Positions 58,901 through 64,000 of a stretch of 64,000 nt of DNA are shown here, piece by piece. Below the pieces are notes generated by a model. It searched no databases. It was not told the DNA's origin and saw only the letters and a program-made list of their open reading frames with translations. The DNA comes from Sinotaia quadrata (lineage: Eukaryota; Mollusca; Gastropoda; Architaenioglossa; Viviparidae), in the NCBI GenBank assembly GCA_028829895.1, contig CM054181.1, forward strand, positions 9,695,001 to 9,759,000, read 5' to 3'. Position numbers and translations under genes: made by a program. Position 1 is the first letter of the stretch. Each line of letters begins with the position of its first letter.

Positions 58901-61900
58901 TTTGCTTTTTCTAACACATTAAATCTACTTACAATAAGCTTTTCATTTTCATAGTAACTAATATTAATTTTGAGTTAAAGATGATATTTTTTAGACAAGT
59001 AAATAATATTTATTTTTAGCTTTGAGATTATTTTAAGACATTTATTAACTAATATTTAATGTTAGCATTGATGCTAAATTTAGACAGTTAAAAACTAATA
59101 TTTACTATTAGTTTTTAGTTTGTTTTAGGCAATTAAAAAATTAATATTTATTGTTATCTTTGAGTTTATTGGTTAGATCATTAATAACTAATATTGTTAT
59201 CTTTGAGTTTATTGATTAGATAATAAAAAACTAATATTTATTGTTATCTTTGAGTTTATTGGTTAGATAATTAAAAACTAATATTTATTGTTATCTTTGA
59301 GTTTATTGGTTAGATCATTAATAACTAATATTGTTATCTTTGAGTTTATTGGTTAGATAATAAAAAACTAATAGTTATTGTTATCTTTGAGTTTATTGGT
59401 TAGATCATTAATAACTAATATTGTTATCTTTGAGTTTATTGGTTAGATAATTAATAACTAATATTTATTGATATCTATGAGGTCAGTTTTAAATATTTTA
59501 ATTACTAATACTAATTTTACATTATTAAAGTTACTTTGATTGAAATGAAAATTAATATTCACTATATAGATGTATATATGTGTAAAGTTACTTTCAGACG
59601 CTTAATGACTAATATTGATTGTTAGATGCGGTGTGATACCTGATACATGTGAAATGTGTCATATTGTAGGTGAAAGGTAACTTTGCGACGTAATAATAAT
59701 GGACCTTTGTAGACAGTTTGTATAATTACTAATATTTATTGTTAACTACTTTCATTAATTTTAATCTTTATAATAATTAATATTTGATGTCTGTCTTATT
59801 ACATATTATGACATATACTTCTGTGATTTATGTCGGTCTGAAATTTACTAATAAATGCTGTTAAATAATTTTTTAACACTATAATAAGTATTTTTCTGTT
59901 TGTTTTTCATCTATGCAATAAGTAGTATATTTTATTATTTATTATGCTCTATAATGATATATAATTTATATGCAACTAATATTTACTGATAAATACTTGC
60001 TAAATATTTCTTTATCTCTACAATCACGTATTTTTTAATTACTAGTTGTCTCAGGTTTTCTATTTTGTTTTTTCTCTTATGGGTAGTTATTCAAGCTATA
60101 TAAAAATTAGACTTAGAAACCAATTGCAAAAACAATAAAACATGTATGTAATGTTATGTCTGAAATTTCCGAATGTCGTTATAAAAATGCAGACGAAGAC
60201 CATTTTTGTGTTGTCAGGCTGAGACGCTGTCTAGTGAAAAGATACAGACTAATGTTCCTTGCTACGTTGGGGCCACTGCACCACGTCGCAGTTGCAAGCA
60301 ACGCAAGAAGCGTATTATCATCATTGTCCTCGCTGTTATCGGCATCGTCGTCGCTGCAATCATCGTAACTGCAGCAGTGATGATAGCTAAACGTCGCCAC
60401 GACGTAAGCAGGTTTTTGAAATTACACGTCACGTCAATCAAACGTCACGTTATGTCAATTAAACGTTACGCTATCAACAAAACGTCACGTTAAGTCAATT
60501 AAATGTTAGGCTGGCAAATCAAACGTCACTACTGGTCAACCGAACGTCATGCTAAGTCAATCAAACGTCAAAAATTATATGATTATCTTAATTAACTGAT
60601 AATATATATCCCCAGCATTAAACATACTTCTACCATCCTCATTAGTGAGGTGTACGGGAGATTTAAGAAAACAACAATGGTTGTTTGTTCATTAAAATTT
60701 TGAAGTAGTTCAGTTGTTTTTTTTTTTTTATAAAAAAATAAATACATATGCATGGGCTAACTGTAATTAATCATACTTTCAGCGTTTAAATAATATTTTC
60801 TCACTCACTCACTCACTCACCCACCCACCCACTTACTCGCTCACTCACACTTCTTTTTCACATAAACATTTAATATGGGCTGTTTTTAAGTTTAAGATGG
60901 TGAATATCACTTTAATTTCAACATCTAAACATTTACATTTCTGCCGGTATAATCATTAGCAAAATTTATAATTCTATTCGTTTAGAGTTTATTTAAGAGT
61001 TTAACGAATCAGAATGTAGCAGTTTTTCTTGACGAATTTTTCTATTGAATAAGAGGAAACAGGCAAATTGCTTTTGGAGAAAATGACAGTCGACATATTT
61101 GTTCCTACCAGAAATTCCTTCTAATGCGTTTTTCTTTCATTTATCCACAAACAGTGAAATAACATGCTTTCTTAATTTTAAAAAAATAATAGGAAAAATT
61201 CAAATAAATAATGAAAAAGATACACTTAAAATAATCACTATTGAGCCTTCTATTATGTGGTTATCTCCCTTAGATTTCTAGACAGCTCCATCATACAAGC
61301 TTGCTTTGGTTCTTTGAGACCAAAAGAATTGTAGAACATTGTGACCCACCACAGTCTCATCTCTGTGTAGTCTCACAGACCGGTCCTCCAATTCCATGTG
61401 GAACTTGAGAGAAAACTGGGTCTGAAAAAAATTATCATCCGTCGGTCTCTGAGTATGGCATTTAATGTAGAATGGAGGGACATTTTTCTGTTTCATTTTG
61501 ATTATAATTCAATAGAAATGAGCAAACTTCTATTAATAGAAAAGTAAAGCGGCGGTGATGCTTTGTAAGTGCGGCCCAAGTTCAAAACCTGATTATCCAC
61601 ACGTTTCGTCCGCATATATAGAAAACGTCCACAGTCGGTCGTCATGGGTATCCAAAAGCATAAATATAACAGGAATCTGCAGGCAAGGGGACGAAATACG
61701 GCCACCCCGCTAAACACATTCATCCACACATTCCCTCTCACTCATCGCCTCCCATTGGAAATCCACCGACTCATCTCCACACTCCATAAACCAAGCAAGC
61801 AAATAAAAGTATGCACTCACTTCAGGGAGATAAATCAATACTCCACATTCCACAAATCAACCAAGCAAACAAAAGTATGAACTCACTGCAGGGAGACAAA

Positions 61901-62859
61901 TTAATACTCCACACTCCACTAACCAAGCAAACAAATAAAAGTATGCACCAACTGCAAGGAGACAACAAAATACTCCACACTCCTACTGCACAAACCACTC
62001 AACCGAGCAAAGGCATGAACCCACTGCAGGGAGACAACTCAAAACACAACGAAGAGAAACTCCCAAACAAATAATATTCACAATACAGTTCCCTTTCACA
62101 CAATGCACGACCCACAAAGTTCAACATAAAACACACTTGCCGCCACAAAACAATCCACAACGCTTAACATAAAACACTCTTGCCGCCACAAAACACAATG
62201 CCCTCATCACTTAATTAACATAAACTCACTTCCCTCATTATAAAGGTATTGGCTTTAGCATCAACACTAGCTCTTGTAACACTTGATGCTTCAAAAGTGA
62301 TAGTACTAAGGTCAAGTACATTTAACATATGATGCTTCCATAGTGATGGAACTAAGGTCAAGTACATTTAACATATGATGCTTCCATAGTGATGGAACTA
62401 AGGTCAGGTACATTTAACTTATAACTTTTCACTCCCCTTATATACTCTTGATCTCCCCACTCTCTTTATAGCTACTGTACAAGTTATATTAATACTATAA
62501 ACTTAACGATTAGATAATTATGCACAAGGTTGTTAATCGGTTACACATAGAGAAGGTAGACACCGGGAACATAACTCATTAAGGAAGATCATTTAGACAT
62601 AATTAGTTAACATAGATCATTTAGACGTAATTAGTTAACATGAACATTGCTTTTCATTTTATTTCATGATGACGTACACAGATGGAAAATGGCAGTTGGG
62701 AAGGTCACGTAAAGCAAGGTGATGAGACAGGTACAGAGCATATTCGTACTAACGGACCTCGCAGACTTATCCTCATCCGTCGTGACCAGCAAGGCAACCT
62801 TGTCCGCATGGAGGCATTGCTCGATTACAACAGAGTGAGCAGTGTTTGTTTAGCAACAT

Positions 62860-62925
<66 letters not shown>

Positions 62926-64000
62926 GGTCTGTTGATCCATCCATCTGTCTGCTCACTCACACGCTTATGTTTTCATCAACTTTCTGTAATATATCTATTA
63001 AAGCTCATTTAGTTTATTATAGTGTTATAATTATTGCTGAATGTAAAAGTAATCTCTGATTATATTCTGTAAAAGAAAATAATTCCAAGTTAATAATTCT
63101 AATTACAAATAGAATGTTACGTCCATCTGTTTCTTATTTGCCTCATATGAACGTTCACAGTTTTATAAAATTTGGATCTTAATTGCATATAGACAAAATG
63201 TACACAAACGAATGACTATTGCAGAAGACTTTAATGGCAAAAAAATAATAACTGTGGAACATTTCTTGAAGACCTTCAAACTTTAGGAAATTCGATGTTG
63301 CCTTATCTAGAAACCTAAAAACCCAGTCACTATTTACAGGAGAAATGACATAAATGGTGTATTGCTCTAATTATGTTTCCATGTAGTTTACTTTGAAATA
63401 TACATGTGAAATATTTCAGCATATGGCAGGATTTCTCGATGACAAGCGGTGCTATGTAGATCAACTGCCGGAAGATTTTGAACAAGGCTGTCGTCGCTGG
63501 GACGCCTACAAGGTTAGTTCCAGGTGTCTGTTAAATTACAGGATTGTCTTTGTTGGAGTGCCTACAAGGTTAGTTCCAGGTGTATGTTAAATTACAGGAT
63601 TGTCTTTGTTGGAGTGCCTACAAGGTTAGTTCCAGGTGTATGTTAAATTACAGGATTGTCTTTGTTGGAGTGCCTACAAGGTTAGTTCCAGGTGTATGTT
63701 AAATTACAGGATTGTCTTTGTTGGAGTGCCTACAAGGTTAGTTCCAGATGTATGTTAAATTACAGGATTGTCTTTGTTGGAGTGCCTACAAGGTTAGTTC
63801 CAGGTGTATGTTAAATTACAGGATTGTCTTTGTTGGAGTGCCTACAAGGTTAGTTCCAGGTGTATGTTAAATTACAGGATTGTCTTTGTTGGAGTGCCTA
63901 CAAGGTTAGTTCCAGGTGTATGTTAAATTACAGGATTGTCTTTGTTGGAGTGCCTACAAGATTAGCTCCAGATGTATGTTAAATTACAGGATTGTCTTTG
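55916..64000 (+). CDS. BRICHOS-domain type II membrane protein (partial, four exons visible)
   Basis: Exons 55916-55975, 60218-60403, 62682-62834 and 63420-63512, all with GT-AG borders and all phase 0, give 164 residues; the gene continues past the window. Order: 20-residue N-terminus (MAPPKVSLNEKPSPP); basic RRSCKQRKKR just before a helix of about 23 hydrophobic residues (around 52-75); KRRHD; a linker; then LILIRRDQQGNLVRME, LLDYNRHMAGFLDDKRCYV, matching the start of BRICHOS (a D-F/Y-N motif then a Cys-Tyr-Val, as in ITM2 and chondromodulin). Positive charges before the helix imply an N-in, C-out protein with BRICHOS in the secretory lumen, where such domains chaperone aggregation-prone segments of their own precursor. 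The second conserved Cys and the C-terminal client region are outside the window. Exon 1 is assigned by phase, start context and strand; another exon in the 4.2-kb first intron is possible. Confidence 0.75.
55976..60217 (+). repeat. BRICHOS intron 1 with four arrays
   Basis: 4.2-kb intron holding an 18-bp array of CTGCCTTTTTAATGACAA (56370-56570); a 50-bp GT/GC-rich array with GTGTGCACGCGTTTGCC and GTATTTATGTGT (57125-57345); degenerate TTTGTCAGTAACA repeats (58380-58740); and a 43-bp array with TAATAACTAATATTGTTATC plus TTTGAGTTTATTGGTTAGAT (59030-59475). No further exon is recognised in 57346-58380 or 59476-60217. Confidence 0.75.
60218..60403 (+). CDS. BRICHOS gene exon 2 (transmembrane)
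   Basis: 186 nt, phase 0 at both ends; acceptor TTTTTGTGTTGTCAG, donor GAC|GTAAGC. Encodes AETLSSEKIQ, two cysteines (CYVG and SC), a polybasic stretch and the single hydrophobic helix made of I, V, A and L. This codon-rich, GC-richer block stands out from its flanks. Confidence 0.8.
60404..62681 (+). repeat. BRICHOS intron 2 with four arrays
   Basis: 2278-bp intron: a 20-bp ACGTCACGTTAAGTCAATTA array starting 17 nt after the donor (60420-60570); (CTCA)n near 60806-60850; a 62-bp array with CACTGCAGGGAGACAAATTA and ATACTCCACACTCC (61795-62050); and a 48-bp array with GATGCTTCCATAGTGATGGA (62275-62425). 60860-61790 has no recognisable feature. Confidence 0.85.
62682..62834 (+). CDS. BRICHOS gene exon 3 (linker and start of BRICHOS)
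   Basis: 153 nt, phase 0; acceptor GTACACAG|ATGG, donor AACAGA|GTGAGC. Encodes a hydrophilic linker (MENGSWEGHVKQGDETGTEH) and the first BRICHOS strands ending LLDYNR. Confidence 0.8.
62862..62925. repeat. (CTAT)n microsatellite in BRICHOS intron 3
   Basis: About 16 CTAT units beginning 28 nt after the exon-3 donor. Confidence 0.98.
62926..63419. other. Rest of BRICHOS intron 3
   Basis: Non-repetitive AT-rich intron ending in an acceptor with pyrimidine content just before CATATGGCAGG (AATATTTCAG). Confidence 0.6.
63420..63512 (+). CDS. BRICHOS gene exon 4
   Basis: 93 nt, phase 0; acceptor ATATTTCAG|CATATGG, donor TACAAG|GTTAGT. Encodes HMAGFLDDKRCYVDQLPEDF and EQGCRRWDAYK, including the first conserved BRICHOS cysteine. 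The donor lies at the edge of the 56-bp array that follows. Confidence 0.8.
63485..64000 (+). repeat. 56-bp minisatellite seeded by the exon-4 3' end and donor
   Basis: Eight full copies and a ninth cut by the window end, starting at 63541, 63597, 63653, 63709, 63765, 63821, 63877, 63933 and 63989. Unit: GATTGTCTTTGTTGGAGTGC, CTACAAGGTTAGTTCCAG, GTGTATGTTAAATTACAG. The first 28 nt of the ancestral unit correspond to the last 28 nt of exon 4 (63485-63512). The copy starting at 63933 has lost its donor (AAGATTAGC). Confidence 0.96.

Overview
The window looks like AT-rich genomic DNA from an animal. Coding sequence is split by GT-AG introns, there are no operons or bacterial signals, and non-LTR retrotransposon remnants and a tRNA-derived SINE candidate are present. 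Microsatellites and minisatellites are unusually dense: about 60 separate tandem arrays in 64 kb. The gene types and repeat style suggest an aquatic invertebrate, probably a lophotrochozoan such as a mollusc. That placement is inference, and no marker gene fixes it.

Three protein-coding genes can be assembled exon by exon. Two are a tandem pair on the minus strand (21557-25435 and 39136-50337). Each has four exons with the same intron phases and encodes a major facilitator superfamily transporter of the nodulin-like/NFD4 type, 481 and 495 residues long. The two are clearly paralogues, and the upstream copy has much larger, repeat-filled introns. The third gene is on the plus strand (55916 to beyond the window end). 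Its visible exons give a type II membrane protein with one transmembrane helix and the start of a BRICHOS domain; the 3' exons lie outside the window.

Layout: 1-21.5 kb is intergenic, with many minisatellites, a SINE candidate (about 2.7 kb), a broken copy of a multi-copy invertebrate protein family (about 15 kb) and a LINE 3' fragment (about 19.6 kb). 21.5-25.4 kb is transporter A. 25.4-39.1 kb is intergenic, with arrays and one copy of an (AAT)n-tailed dispersed repeat. 39.1-50.3 kb is transporter B. 50.3-55.9 kb is intergenic, with arrays, two further (AAT)n-tailed copies and a LINE tail. 55.9-64 kb is the BRICHOS gene.

The most interesting structural theme is tandem arrays whose units carry 5' splice sites. 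A 56-bp array right after the last visible BRICHOS exon repeats the exon's own 3' end plus the donor, so each unit looks like a 27-nt in-frame micro-exon. The arrays next to the exon-2 donor in both transporter paralogues repeat strong CAG|GTAGGT or CAG|GTAAGT sequences on the coding strand. Whether these decoy or alternative sites are used can only be told from transcripts.

All exon boundaries, identities and family calls were made by eye. No database search or splice prediction was run.
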